DNA of 53,563 nt from Tetrahymena elliotti 4EA. Taxonomy: Eukaryota; Ciliophora; Oligohymenophorea; Hymenostomatida; Tetrahymenidae. Each line of letters opens with the position of its first letter. The first letter of the stretch is position 1. The notes below the pieces were generated by a model. It did not search any database. It was not told the origin of the DNA and saw nothing but the letters and a program-made list of their open reading frames with translations. Shown here one piece after another: positions 13,623 to 27,173 of the stretch. Position numbers and translations under genes: made by a program. Location of the stretch: contig AFXF02001876.1 of NCBI GenBank assembly GCA_000231825.2, forward strand, positions 1 to 53,563, written 5' to 3'.

Positions 13623-14510
13623 TTAATGAGTATTCTTTGTTGGGTTTGATTAGGGTTATGTTCTTCCTTTAGCTGTATAAAGAGCTAAAACATAAAAACA
13701 TTAATTTTCTTAGGGTTCATTCATTTATTTCTATATCTACCAACTAATTAATAAAGAGATATATTTTATTAATTAATTCCATTTTTACTTTAATCAAAGA
13801 GCTATTTTTCCAAAAAAATAATGAATTTTGTAAAACAAGAACAAAAATGTGCTGCTAATTTATATTTTATATTAATTATGTCTATAAAAAGTAAATTAAT
13901 TTTTTAATAAACTTTAAATGAAACATATTTTAAATTAAAAATTTCAATCAAAGTTCGAATAAAAAATAATAATAAAAATAAAATATAATTAATTTATCAC
14001 AATCAAATATTTTTTTCAAATGTTTGTTTGAATTTTGATGTTTTTTGGGAATAAATCATTATTTATGTTCAAATTCTAAATTTAGAATCAATTTTTAAAT
14101 ACCACAAAGTTTCATAGATAAAGTATTTAAAATTTTAAGAAAATAAATTAATACCATATTAAGCCATAAAAAAAAAGTTCTTTTGGATATTGAAAGTCTT
14201 AAATTAAATTTTTTAATAATTTTAAAAATCATAATATCCTTTATTTAATAATTTTTGAAGAAAAACAATTTAACAAATACCTTTGATTATTATTTGCTAA
14301 GCCCCACTAAAAAGTAAGCCCTTTTCTATTAAAATAAATTCTGAAAAAAATTCAATTTTTTTAAAGTAAATTTTAGTTTGATAATAACTAAAGAAATTTT
14401 ACGGTTAGGATTTAAATAAATAAAATAGTAAAGGTTTTTGATAATAAAGTTAGTGGTAGCCTTTAAATTTTTTGAATTAAATGATAGTTAATGTAAATTA
14501 ATATATACAT
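13623..14510. other. Convergent intergenic region
   Basis: These are the two facing 3' flanks of the USP gene and the K+ channel gene. The region is A/T-rich with poly-A and poly-T runs, and no gene or structured RNA was recognised. Confidence 0.5.
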
Positions 14511-17500
14511 TCAGGATATTTATTTTATATTCTTTTTTAGTACTATGTTTGTAGTATGTTATAAAATCGATTAAATCTAATCTGGGATGTGATCAATTTT
14601 ATTTCTGAATTTTAAAGATGAGTAATTATAGAGAGGGAAATAATACTGAAATTCATGGATTATATCTAATTCCATAACAACAAAAATATCTTTTTCTAAA
14701 ATTTGCTCTTCAATAAAATTATTTTCTGGGTTTGATTCAGAGAATGGCAGATGCTGAGCTATATTTAGTGAACTTTCTTTTAAAAATTCACTTTTTTTAT
14801 CTTTAAAGCTTAATCTTAAATTATCTCTAAAGACAGTTATTTTCCTCCTTGATTTTCTTTAAAATTGTTGATCATCATCATTTTAATAATTATTGAAAGC
14901 TGTTATTTTTCTTTTTGATTTCCTTCTAAAAATATCATCTTCTTGAATATAAGAATCTCTATAATCGTTGTTTTAATCAATGTTTCTATTATTACTAATA
15001 GACATTTTTTCATTCTTTTAGTTATCTTTTAATTTTAGTTTTCTGTTTTATTGTGTTCTTTTTTCTTTCTATGCAAAATTCATTTTAACTATATCTTCTG
15101 GTTACAATTGTATTTATGGAGTTTATTAAATATTACTAGAATCATTCGGATTTGGTAAGATATCAAAACTTTGAATGGGTTTCATTTTAGTTGGACTCAT
15201 GATGAAAGAGTTTTCTTATTAAATATTTTCTGTTTTTATCTTTTATAGCTGTAATTTGGCATAGTTTTCAAAGTTATTAGAAAAATTAGTAGGAACTGAG
15301 GAGTGATTTTTTTGATTTTAAGGAGTACCATCAGCAATTGATTGTGATTACATTTGAATAGTTCTGTTAGATTATTAATAATTATTAGGTGAATAAGGTA
15401 ACATTTTATTTAGAGAACTTTCTCTCTAAAAGTTATGTATTGGCATAGGCTTGATACTTGTTTGTGTTATAACTACAGGTTATTGGTAGTAATTAGAGTT
15501 TATTTGATTTTGTTATGCATATTATTGTTAATGGCTATTTATTTAATTTATCATTGGACTATTTGGTGCTTCAGATATTTATGGTTATGATTAAGGAATG
15601 AAAGAATTTGATCTTTAGACTGATTAAATGTAGTTAATTTACATTTAATTTAAATGATTTTAATTTACATGCCTTATATTAGGAGTTTAGTTTTAAGAAA
15701 CATGATTAAAGGTAGAATTCATAGGTTAGTTTTGAGCATTATTGCCACCATGAATACTACAGTTTGACTCCCCAAAAGAATTTTAGTTTTTAACCTAATA
15801 ATTTTCACTCAAATTTTCTTCATTAATTCCAGTAAGTTAAATGGATCTTTAGTTTGACAAAATATGAATATAATCCTTGTTGTTTTTATTTGCTAAACCA
15901 CTTTACTAAGTTTCTAGATCTTTAAATTATTATTCATCTAATATTACATCATAATTTTTTGAAATTTGGATATTTTAATCATTGAAAATCGAATTATTTT
16001 AGTTCGATTTATACAAGCTTCCATAGACAGAAGACTTATTCAAATCTTCTTCATCTAAAGCCATCACTATTTCATTATGATAAAAGAAAAATTCTGGAAC
16101 TAAAGTAAAAAATATTTCATCATGATCATACCCGATATCTTAAATAGCTTCAATTAAATGCTCGTTTTTAGTCTAAAGCTTAATTACAATATTATTAAAT
16201 TATTTATTTAAGATATTAACACGTAAACTTTTAAGCTATTATCTAATATATTAATTATGCTTTAATGTATAGTTAGAACGAAGTCCTCTTCTAACAAATG
16301 AACTATCACGATACAGCTAATCTTAGTAGTAGTTAGCTTTACTTATAATAAGCTATTTTCTTGGTTTATACTATAGTAATTGACACTATGATATATCATG
16401 ATCTTTATATTAGCAACTCTAACATGTAATATCTGATTCTTCATAGCTACTTGATATTTTATCCTTAATCATACAGTATATCTCCTTCAAAAATAGATTT
16501 ATAATAATTAAAATGAAAATAAATGAAATTTGATTACGTAATCATCTTTGAATTAATTTAGTATTTAGATAAAATCTTCTTTTTAGATTATAAGAATCGA
16601 AGTATTTTCTAAACACTTTGCTGTTAGTTTTCTTGATTCTGATGAAAACAAACAATTTATTCCGTACTACTGTCCTTTCTTTAAATAATAAAAAAAGTTA
16701 TTTTATGAAAAATATATTCTTGAAAATTTTATTTTTTTATTTTTTGGTTTGTCTTAATTGAAAAAAAATCTAAAATATTATCTTTTAATATTATTTTACC
16801 TTTAATTAGCCCAATATTCTATGTTAGTTGAAGTTACCGTTAAGAGCTATTTCCAATTCTACTTTTCCAGACATTACAAAAAAAAATTTATAATCTAGAT
16901 CTCCTTAAGAAAATATTTTTTCATCTGGTCCATATGTTTACTCTTTCATAATATAAGATAATGCGCTTAGACATTTCTTGCTGAAATTTTTTTTGAATAT
17001 GGAGACATCATTAATAATTCTACCATAAAAATCTTCATAAACCTTTTAAAGTGAAAAAAATGATAAAAAAATAAGCTTTTCATTGGTATTTATATTGTAG
17101 AAAGGCTAAAATTAAAAAGAATAGTTCTTGAAAGGTTACTAAAAGTGCAATATAGTTTTCTAACAAAATTAGATTGATTTTTTGATTGTAACTTGAATTA
17201 ATTTGCCATAAATAAATTAAATTTTCTCTTTTTAGAACTAAAATAATAAATTAATATTTAATTACATTTTATCTTAAACTTTTAGGAATAGTTTACAAAA
17301 ATTGCTCGCCTACTTTAGAATATTTTAGTACTTTTTCCTAATGTTAAGTATATTCTAGATATTTAATAACACCAATTTGAACAGGTTTTGAAATCTTACG
17401 GTCATTTAAATATGAAATAATTTGAAATCTTTATTTTTTAAACTCTGCTGACTTTTAAGAAAATTCTAAAAAAAGTGATCCAATCGTATTAACTACATAC

Positions 17501-18876
17501 GCATACACGATACAAGTGATTAATGTAAGCATAATTACATACATTTTTTCAATATCGGTTATTGGTGTGATATCACCATACCCAACTGTTATCATTGTGA
17601 TAAAAGAAAAATAGAGAGCATTTAGATATACTTTTTCCCAAGGTTAATTAATCAGATTTTATTTAGCAACCCAATTTAGAGTGTAATCTTTTTCAAATTT
17701 AGTTATTAGTGCAAATCCACAGGCAAATGTATGAGCAATTAAAATAATTAAACCGAGCAGTTTTGAAATAGTGGCAAAAATTGGAAATTTTTAATTAAGA
17801 GAGAAATTTTGTTCAATAATACTGATGTTAATAAATAAAGATCTTAACCTTACTATAAAAATAAGGTTTACTATGCGATTATCATAATATATCTAAGCAA
17901 ACACGCTAATCAAGGAGCTGATTATCTCCAAAAAATTATGTTTAAGTATTCTCTATCTATCACTTACAATATCTAATCCAGAATAATATCCAGCATTCAA
18001 ATTTAAAATAAAATCTAATACAAAGAAGCAAATAGATATTATTCTAATTGGTTCTATAACAAAATCGCTTTCAAATCCTATAAGTAGTAAGCAGCGAAAA
18101 ATATGATAGCCAACTATCAGGATTTAAATTATTTTCCAAATATCATAAAAATAGTTATTAGGCTTCAAAATAGGTATTATATCAAGAAAGTATTTGACAG
18201 TAACTTTTTCATTTTTGGCCATTGATATATCGCCAATAATATCTTTATGAAATTAAGTAAGACGAGCATACATAGCTGATGGGACGTACCTCATAAGTCT
18301 TGTAACTAGATTTTTTAAAATCAATACTTATTAAAATGTTCCTACTCTTGTTGATTTTGCTTTTTTGAAGATTCTGCTTGATTATTATCCCCTTAATGTT
18401 AACTATTTGAGTGAATTTTATTTATTGTTAAATTAGCTCTTTAATTTTTCATTTTACAGTTAAAGCAATCCAGATTTATATTTTTTAGAATGTTAAGATT
18501 AATTTAAATCAATACTTTCCTAATTTTCTTTTTAATAGTGGCTTTCAAGAAGATTATCATCTATATGAACACATCTTTTGCTTTGATTATTATGCGTAGA
18601 ATGTAAATTATGAGAGGTCAGCATTTTATTTGCATTTGATTGATTAAAAATACTAGTTTACATTACCTTTTCAGTAATGTTTTTAGATGTAACTACTTTT
18701 TAATATCTCTCATCATTTTCAGAATTAACTCTGGAGTCAATTTTAAGAACAACTTCTTTAAAATCCTCATCTGCTGTTGTTTGAAATTTTCTTCTTTCTG
18801 CGCCTTCTATTAGTGTGTTATCTTAGATGCTCTCGAATTCACTATTTTAATACTCAAAAGTGTGATTCTATTGCAT
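14511..18876 (-). CDS. Voltage/cyclic-nucleotide-type K+ channel with CCHC knuckle
   Basis: A plasma- or ciliary-membrane K+ channel of the EAG/HCN/CNG superfamily. The likely start is the ATG at 18876 (MQQNHTFEYQNSEFES), followed by a polar cytosolic N-terminus of about 200 residues. Six hydrophobic segments span about 18180-17480. The pore reads FITMITVGYGDITPITD (about 17530-17595), the K+ selectivity signature. After S6 comes a C-linker (about 17300-17480), then a cyclic-nucleotide-binding-type beta roll in several exons (about 16570-17000). Directly after an intron at about 16490-16545 lies CQSCQYKDHDISQC, an exact CX2CX4HX4C pattern (about 16385-16425). The long C-terminal tail (16380-14511) is Q/N/S-rich and low complexity, ending at TGA 14513-14511. 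The S4 stretch (about 17820-17890) shows only a few Arg residues (NRIVNLIFIVRLRSLF). Ciliates carry large expansions of this family, so a specific orthologue cannot be named. Confidence 0.9.
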
Positions 18877-19812
18877 CTGTTTTTAGTCTGAGTTTTAAGA
18901 TTACAAATTATAATTTTTTTAAATATATTTATTTATCTTTCAGTTTATTAAAATTTTTTAGATTTGAATATATCAATAAATCAATCAATCAGATCATTCA
19001 AACAAAAGAAGTTTTTTTTAAGATTTAGCTTAAATTAAGACTTTATAATTAGTTTCTTTACTAATATGAGTAAGTAGAATTTATAGTCTTTACAAAATAA
19101 TAGTAGATAAATAAAAAAGTATGATACCTGTAAGTACATATTCTAAACTTAATTTTAAATATCCAACAAAAAATATTTTGAAAGACAAAATAAAATTATA
19201 CTTTTTTTAAATTTATAAAAAAAAGATTAAATAACTTCTAAATAAAAAGTAAAATCATCCTTAAAAAGGTTTTTCTAATTAGGATTTAAATCACTCATTA
19301 AATTAATTATTGTTTTTTTCAACTCATAATTGAAACAATTTTAAGATGAGAATCACAATATTCTCTAAAGCATTTTTTATGAGTATAATTTAATATTTAA
19401 TAGACATTTTATAGAATTTAGAAATTATTTAAACAGACATATACAAAAATATTGGATTCAAAGATTAGGTTAATTTTTGATGTGCTAGAAAACACTACTT
19501 ATTTTTGATTAACATTAAAGTAATTTTCTGGCTTAAGGCTTTCTGATGAGAATATGATAAAATTTATGGTTAAAGAATTTATAAATTATTCAATTTAGAT
19601 GAATTGATTAACATATCTGTATTGTATTTAGTATTTTAATATTACATTCATTCTTTATTCTTAATTTGATTTTTAAAAATTAGAAAGGATTTATGAGAGC
19701 GAATATATCTGACTATTCTTTATAGTTTCTAACAAATAATCATTAATTTTATTATAAAAATATTGTAGTATTCATTCATTTGTAAAACATAGATAATAAA
19801 AGATAAGCAAAA
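18877..19812. promoter_or_regulatory. Divergent intergenic region between channel and RMD5-like genes
   Basis: An A/T-rich spacer expected to carry the promoters of two divergent genes. The frame upstream of the channel ATG stays open for a short way, so an additional 5' coding exon cannot be fully excluded. Nothing else was recognised. Confidence 0.45.
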
Positions 19813-21631
19813 ATGCAAGAAAATTAATATGATTAGTTGTTGAAAGATGTTGAAAGAATTAAAAAATGTTCTATTATCACAAAGCAGGAAATCAACAAAA
19901 GCATTGATAGTGTATTAGAGCTTTTAACAGAAGCAAAAAATTAGATAAATGAGCCAATGGAGATTGAAGATCATGAGGTTTCTTTTATATATATCTTACT
20001 TCAAATAAACCCCTTTTTAGAATTTAGTTAAAATGTTGTTTTTAAATTTAACAAAGGTTAACAAAAAAAAAATAAAGGATAGCATACATAATTTACATGA
20101 AAAGTTAAAGGTAAAACTATTTTTAGAAGCATAATAAGATTTATTTATGGTATATCTATAGGATTTTTCATTAAATTCAAAGATTTGAATATTATTCTAC
20201 TTCATAAAATAATATTTTTAAAAATAACTATTTATTTTAGGAAAAGAAGCCTCTTAAATCTGTAATTGACAGCCATAAAAAGTATTTCTAGTACTTATCG
20301 AAATATGGTAAGAACATAGAAAAAATATTTAGAAGTGATATAAATAACGTTTTTAAGGATACAATAGTTGCATTTGAAAAAGATAAGGTTAACGAGGTAA
20401 TTATTAATAGTATGAAGAAAGCGATATTAAAAAACTGCTATTTATTTTTGTTGATATTTCTTTTTTCAATATAAAGGCAATAGCTGAGCACTTACTGATA
20501 GAAAAAAAATTTGATTTATATGAAAGCTTTGTTAAAGAGACAGGCTTGAGCCAGAAAGTAGACAAAGAGAAATTGAACTCTTTAAAAATTATTCAAAAGG
20601 TAGGGCTATAAATTATTTTTTAGATTAGCTTTTAAGTAGCTTATTGATTTAATATAAAAACAAAATACAGATATTTGACGAATTCAAAAATCAACAGTTA
20701 AATGAAGCTATTAATTGGGCTGAATCAAAAAAAACAGAACTAGAAGGCATAGATAGTCCTCTTCTGTTTTATTTGCACCGCCTTTAAGTAAATAAAAAGC
20801 TTCAATTAAACTAAATAAAAACTATTCTTTTTGTTTAGTTTATTCAATATCTTTCAAAGGGAAATATGGATAGTATCAAATATGCTAGAAAACATTTTAA
20901 TTAATTCTTTTAAGGAAAAAAAAAATTTGCAGACCAAGTAACATAAGTGATGTTCTATTTAGTTTATGATGAAAGGTAAATTTAGCATTCTTAAATAAAA
21001 AAATGTTAAAATAATATTTTAGAAAAAAATATGAGCTAAGTTAATAAAAATAGTACTATTAGTAAGTAGAAGAGCTATTTTTAGACAATTTTTGCAAGAT
21101 CTAGAGTAAATTTTTTTCAAGAAAGAATGAGTTTTTCATAACATCAATCAATATTAGATTTGACTATCAAAAGTGCTCTACTTTAATGTTTGATTGCAGG
21201 AACATTAGGTATTTTATTTTTTCAAGCCAAACCTATTTTTTAATTACAGAATATCAAAAATTAAAAAGCCCTACCTAAATTCTTGAAATATACACAAATA
21301 TCTAGTATGGATGAAGAACTCAGAGATTACCATGATAAAAATGAATATCCTATAGAGGTAGAAATAGGAAAAGATTTCAAATATCATTCAATTTTCGTAT
21401 GTCCCATTTCAAGGGATGTTATTGAACCTGACTAAAATCCAGTTTTACTCACTTGTGGACATGTTATATCTGAGTATTTAATTTTATATGTGGAGAATTA
21501 AAAAATAATTTATTGTATAAAATAGAGCATCAATGAAAAAAATAACAACTAACACAAATAAAGATAAGTTTAAATGTCCCACTTGCCCTAAAGAAATGAC
21601 AGCTAAAGATACAAAAAAGATTTATTTTTGA
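19813..21631 (+). CDS. RMD5: RMD5/GID2 (RMND5)-like E3 ligase subunit of the CTLH complex
   Basis: A multi-exon gene starting at the ATG at 19813 (MQENQYDQLLKDVERIKK) and ending with TGA at 21629-21631. A LisH-like segment is seen at about 20477-20530 (AIAEHLLIEKKFDLYESFVK). A CTLH/CRA-like helical region follows at about 20670-20980 (LFYLHRLQFIQYLSKGNMDS; KYARKHFNQFFQGKKKFADQ). The C-terminus is a degenerate RING: HSIFVCPISRDVIEPDQNP, LLTCGHVISEAS (spliced over an intron at about 21471-21523) and DKFKCPTCPKEM. The CPIS start, lacking the usual second Cys, is typical of the Rmd5/Gid2 and Gid9/MAEA RING domains. In yeast and animals this subunit helps form the catalytic module of the GID/CTLH ubiquitin ligase, which degrades gluconeogenic enzymes in yeast. 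Rmd5-type is favoured over MAEA-type from the RING wording, but the distinction is not certain. Confidence 0.85.
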
Positions 21632-22375
21632 GATTGATGATTGTATGTTTCATCAACAATTTATTAAAGTTTCTAGGATTTTAATATAATTTTACCTATT
21701 TAAAATAAAATGATATAATTAGAAAATATTTATTAACCTTAAAAATATACTATTATAAAATACTTAAAAATACTACCATATGCAGTAAATTTACCCAGAT
21801 ATCAAACTGTGAAATTATTATTATCATTATTGTTATATATAAATTTAATCTAAATATGTTTTTGTAAATTAAATTTTATTTAGATGTTGCATAAACATAG
21901 ATTTTAATTTTAACTAAATATCATTTTAATTAAAATTTTAGTAGCTATTTTTTATCAGAGTTTGTAATGTAGAAAAAAAATTTAAGATTTGAAAATATTT
22001 TAAGTTTAAAAAAGGATGAGTAACGGCTAATTACTTGTAGCAATAATAAATGAATATATTTAAAATAAATAGAAGTTTATAAGTAGGATGTAGGTAGATA
22101 GATCATAAGTATAAAAATAACAAATTAATAATGAAGATAGCTAAAAATAAAGAAAACCTATATTGTTTGTCAAAAAACAAAGAATTTGCTATTGAATCTA
22201 AAAGATATTAAAATAAATACATCCATACTTTGAGTGAATTGTAATTTTCAAGGATTAATTAAAAAATAGTATTGAAAATTGCAATAATCAATTCATTTAA
22301 TTTTAATAGTAATAATAATATATTGAAGACATACATTCATACAAATTATTATAAATATAAGTATAAATTAGCAAA
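21632..22375. other. Spacer upstream of BMS1
   Basis: An A/T-rich interval between two plus-strand genes. It should hold the 3' end of the RMD5-like transcript and the BMS1 promoter. No exon, structured RNA or repeat array was supported. Confidence 0.5.
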
Positions 22376-25300
22376 ATGGAAATCAGTGATAACGATAGCG
22401 TTTTATCTTCTGATAACGAAAACGACGTTAAGTTAAAGGGCTTTGACAAAAACCTTAAAAAAGATGAAGGTCCTGATGATGAAAATGAAAAGAAGGTTTT
22501 GGCTTCATCTAAGGCTAAGGAAAAAAAGATAAAGGAATCTGAAGAAGGTGAAAAGAAACCCAAAAAAATTCATTTAAGAAAAGATAAAGGGTACGGTGAT
22601 TACCTTATAGCAGAAGAAGATACTTCAGATCTTCCTCCAGTTACTGTTATAGTTTAAGGCCCAAAGCAGGTAACATTTTTAATATTTCTATTTGATGTTA
22701 TTCATATGGAAAGTAATGTAGAATTAGATATCTCAACATGAATTATTTTAATAAAATAGAGTGGTAAAACTACTTTGATTAAGAGTTTAGTAAAAACATA
22801 CACTAAGCATAGTATTTAGAATGTTAAAGGACCTATTACTGTCAGAGCTAATAAAAAAAGAAGAATTACTATTATTGAGTGTCCAAATGATATCAGTGGT
22901 ATGATTGATATGGCTAAAATTGCAGATATTGCTATTATATTAGTTGATGCCTCTATTGGTTTTGAAATGGAAACTTTTGAATTCCTCAGTTTATTAAGAG
23001 TAATTTTTTGAATAAAAATTAGATCCTATTTATATTATAAAACATATGATAACACTTTAATATTAATAAATTAGGCTCATGGTTTCCCTTCAATTATGGG
23101 AGTTCTTACTCATACTGATTTCTTTAAAGACAATAAGTAGCTTAGAAAAACCAAAAAGAAATATAAAGCTAGATTCGAACATGAAGTTGGTACTGATTCT
23201 AAGCTTTTTTATCTTTCTGGAATGAAATATGGTTAATATTTAAAGAGAGAAGTTCTTAACTTATCAAGAATGATTGGTGTTATGAAAGTACAACCTGTCA
23301 CTTGGAAATAGACTCACCCTTTCATAGTCCCTGATAGATATGAGCATTCACGTGAAGGCTCAAAAGTAGAAGATAGTGAACTTGTTGATGTTAGCTTTTA
23401 TGGTTGGATTAAAGGCTCAACCTTCCGTTTAAACAACAAAATTCACATTGTTGGTAAAAAATTTTAGATTTATATCAAATAAAGCATATTAAATATACTC
23501 TACTTAGAGCAAAATTTTTATTTTTAGAAGTTGATAGTAAAATATTCATAAAAATTTAATCAAAAAATGTTAGGTTTGGGAGATTATGAAATTGACAGTA
23601 CAGATATAATTGAAGATCCAGTTCCTGTAGTAGAAGTTAAAGTACATGAAGATAAAAAGAAAAAAGAAGAAGGTGATAAAGAAGGTGAAAGTGATAATAG
23701 TGAAGCTGATGATGAATCAAGTGATGAAAGCGATGATGAAGGAGAAAAGTAGTAAGAGGGTAAAAAGGAAGAACCCAAAATTAAAAAAATAAAACAAAAA
23801 AGAACTTTGAAATAATCAGAAAAGATAGTTTATGCTCCTTTCAGTAATTTAGGTTTTTTGAATTATGAAAAGAGTGGTGGTTATATTACAATTCCTGATG
23901 AACATGTTGTCTTCACTAAAAAAAATTAATAAGACGTGTATGATGACAATGGAGAATTAATAGAATAAGTAAATAAATATATTCAAGTTAATATGGATGT
24001 TAGTTAACAAATTTTTAATCACAATTATAAAGGAAGAAGATGAAGATTTAGGAGAAGGTGTTAAAATGGTAAGAGATTTATAAGATATGAAAAAAACTCT
24101 TAATGAAAAGCTTGATGAAGATGATGATGTTGAACTTCTCGAAGGTGTTGAATTAGGAGAATAAAAGAAAAATATTTTAGATTTCACAGCTGAAGAAAAG
24201 AAAAAATTAGATTTTAAGGAAAAGTAAAAAGAAATCATAAATCTTAAGTATAAAACTAAAGATTTAACTCAAATTGCAAATGCTGTAGAATAATCCCAAT
24301 CTGTTATGGCTACTGATTTATAAGATCTTATATATGGGTATTTGTTTTTTTAATCTTATTCTTATTAAATCTCATATTATTTTTTTTTAATAATAGTAAA
24401 ACTGATAAAAAGATTTGCAATTTTGATAGCAGTAGCTTTAGAAGCAAAGAATTATATACAAGAGAGTTATACAAGGCCTTAGTAAAGTGTAAGTTTATGG
24501 CTGGTTCATTAATAGAAGAAGAAGCCCCTGAAGATTTAGATAGTGATGCTGAAGAAGAATAATTAAAAAAAAAGAAGGAATAAGAAGAAGCTGAAAAATA
24601 ATAATAACAAGAAGTTGACCCTGCTGAAAAGCAAAAGGAAATAGACTAATTTATGGATTCATACTTAGGTATTTTAAAAAAAGGTGCATATGTTAAGATG
24701 ACCATTAGAAATATTTAATTCAAACACTTCAGAAACTTCAAACCTGAACATCCTTTAGTTTTGACCAGAATTAATCCTGGTGAGGATAACTTTGGTTTCC
24801 TCAAAGTAAGAATTAAAAAGCACAGATGGTACAACTCTTTACTTAAAACATTAGATCCTCTTATCTTCTCTATCGGCTGGAGAAGATATTAGAGTATCCC
24901 TTATTTTGTTTCTCAATAAAGTGATTAACGTATGAGATACTTAAAATATACTCCTCAATATGAATATTGTGATGCCGTTTTCTATGGTAATTTTGCACCC
25001 CAAAACACTGGATTTGTCTGCACTCAAAGTCTAAACAATAAATTAGTAATTAATTAATTTGCCATTTGCATTTCACGTAATAAAAATATTTAAATAAATA
25101 GGAGAAATTTAGAATTTGTGCTACTGGTGAAGTCCTTGAATTAAACCATACTTTTGATGTAGTTAAAAAACTTAAATTAGTTGGTGAACCTTTCAAAATA
25201 TACAAAAACTCTGCCTTTATCAAGGGAATGTTCAACACATTTGTAGATATTTTTCAAACAATCAAATTTTTATTGAATATTATTTTTATTTTTATAGCTT

Positions 25301-26090
25301 GAAGTTTCTAAATTTGAAGGAGCTTAAATTAAAACACCTTCTGGTATTAGAGGTTAGATTAAAAAAGCTATAAAGGAAGGACCTGATGGTTCTTATAGAG
25401 CTACATTTGAAGATAAAATAGTAATGAGTGATCTAGTATTTATGAGAACCTGGTATAAAGTTCCTTTAGAAAAGTTTTATAATCCAATTATCTCTTACGA
25501 AAAGTAATTTAACTTGCTTTGTTTTTCAATATTTTTAACATAAATTTAAAATTTAGGACAAGACTCATGAAAACAACTTGGGAGTTAAGAAAAATGCTCA
25601 ATATAGATGTTAAATAAAAAGTTGACAGTGAATATCAAGATATTGAAAGAACTGAAAAGAAATTCAATCCTTTGTTAATACCTAAAAACTTAGAAGAAAA
25701 CTTACCCTTCAAATCAAAATAAAAGGTCAAACTACTTTCCAAAAAAGAAAAGTTAGCCAAAGCAGAATCTAAGGTTCCCGTAAAAGAACTTACTTCTGAA
25801 GAAGATAAAAAAGTGTTTGCTCTTATCTAAAGACTCAATACAATTAAAAAAGAAAAGGTAAAATAAATTAAAAATTTAAATATTATAAAATTAAAAAAAT
25901 TAAATTATAAAAGTTGGCACAAAAAGCATAAAAAACAGAAGAAAAAAATAAAACTAAGTAAGCTAGAACAGAAGGAGAAAAGAAAAAATTCTAAGCTGCT
26001 AAAAAAGAATATGAAAAAGAAAAAAATAAAGAAAAATTCACTAAAAAGGCTAAAATGGCCTAGAAAGCCAATGGGGCTGAATCTGATTGA
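22376..26090 (+). CDS. BMS1: BMS1 GTPase, 40S ribosome biogenesis factor
   Basis: A nucleolar GTPase of the U3/SSU processome that works with Rcl1 in early 40S maturation. It starts at the ATG at 22376 with an acidic/basic leader. The GTPase domain follows: P-loop [17 protein letters not shown] (split by an intron at about 22669-22749), [40 protein letters not shown] and [14 protein letters not shown], then [16 protein letters not shown] after an intron near 23000-23073. These closely follow Bms1. A long acidic linker (about 23560-24600) is rich in Glu, Asp and Lys, as in other Bms1 proteins. The AARP2CN/DUF663-type C-terminal half includes [22 protein letters not shown]-like text near 24860, [20 protein letters not shown] and [16 protein letters not shown]. 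The Lys-rich tail ends ANGAESD at TGA 26088-26090. Several short introns are present (near 23460-23560, 24335-24400, 25045-25100, 25250-25298, 25505-25557 and 25860-25913). Confidence 0.92.
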
Positions 26091-27173
26091 TAAAGCTTCA
26101 AAAAAAAAAATAATAATAATAACAACAACAACTAAAAAGAAAAAACAATTATTTTTAATAATTTAATTAAAAATTAACTTTTTAAATTTTAGCTAAAATA
26201 TATACTTACTATTTGTGGTATTTGGTATTCAAAATATAGTTAATAATAAATACTTATGCTTCAATATTTTCTTTTTGCTCTCCATTCAAAATCTCAAATT
26301 TATTTAAAACAAAATTTTTAATTTAATTATTTTCATCTTAAATTAATTTCTATTTACTATTCAAAAAAATTAATTTGTTGATACTAATGGTTAATTTTAT
26401 AATTTCTGAACAAATATTTTTTAAAATATTTAACACTTATTATCAAATCCTACTTTAAATCTTAGTTTTTAAAATTTCCAAAATAACCTTTCGATTATTT
26501 ATTCCTTCATAAAACTTATTAAATTTTCAAAAAATTTAAAACAAAGATATTTAATATTTGTAGAAAAAAGAAATAGAAAACATTTCTTTTTTTGTTTTTT
26601 GAAATAATTTTTAAACATATTTTTTTATTAAAAAATTGTATTTAAATCGATAATAATTTTTGATTAAAAAAATTATGTTAATTTTATTTAAAATTTAAAT
26701 ACTTATCTTATTTGTTATTGAGTTTTGTTTTTAAATATTATATTTAAAAAAAGTTATTTTTATATTTTTTGCTAATTGACGTTTTTTTCAGCAATTCATT
26801 TTCATTATTTATGAGAGATTTTTAGATTAAAATATTATTTTTTAAATGAAATTGTTGATAACTGGCCTATATTTACATTTTGATTTTGATGGTATCTTAA
26901 AGCTTTTCTTAAAAAATGAAACCTACTTATTTTTAATTAAAAAATGAATAAAAGACACATACAGATATTTATCTATAAATATGGATATTTAAGCTTTTAA
27001 TTTGATTATTGTACATATATTTTTGGAATCTATTTGTTAAGTTATTAAAACCAAAAATTTATATTTTACTATCAAAATTTAGATTATTCATTCAAAATAA
27101 ACAAAAAATTTAAAATCAATTTGTAAAACATATTCAAATTATCTATAATTTCATTGATTAAAATATAAGGCAA
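26091..27173. other. Spacer between BMS1 and CFAP251
   Basis: An A/T-rich spacer. It opens with a short AAT/AAC trinucleotide run at about 26110-26135, just after the BMS1 stop. No further gene was seen. Confidence 0.5.

Noticed and set aside
22303..24238. Minus-strand Ser/Phe-rich frames opposite BMS1
   Set aside because: They are antisense shadows of the acidic Glu/Lys/Asp-rich linker of BMS1.
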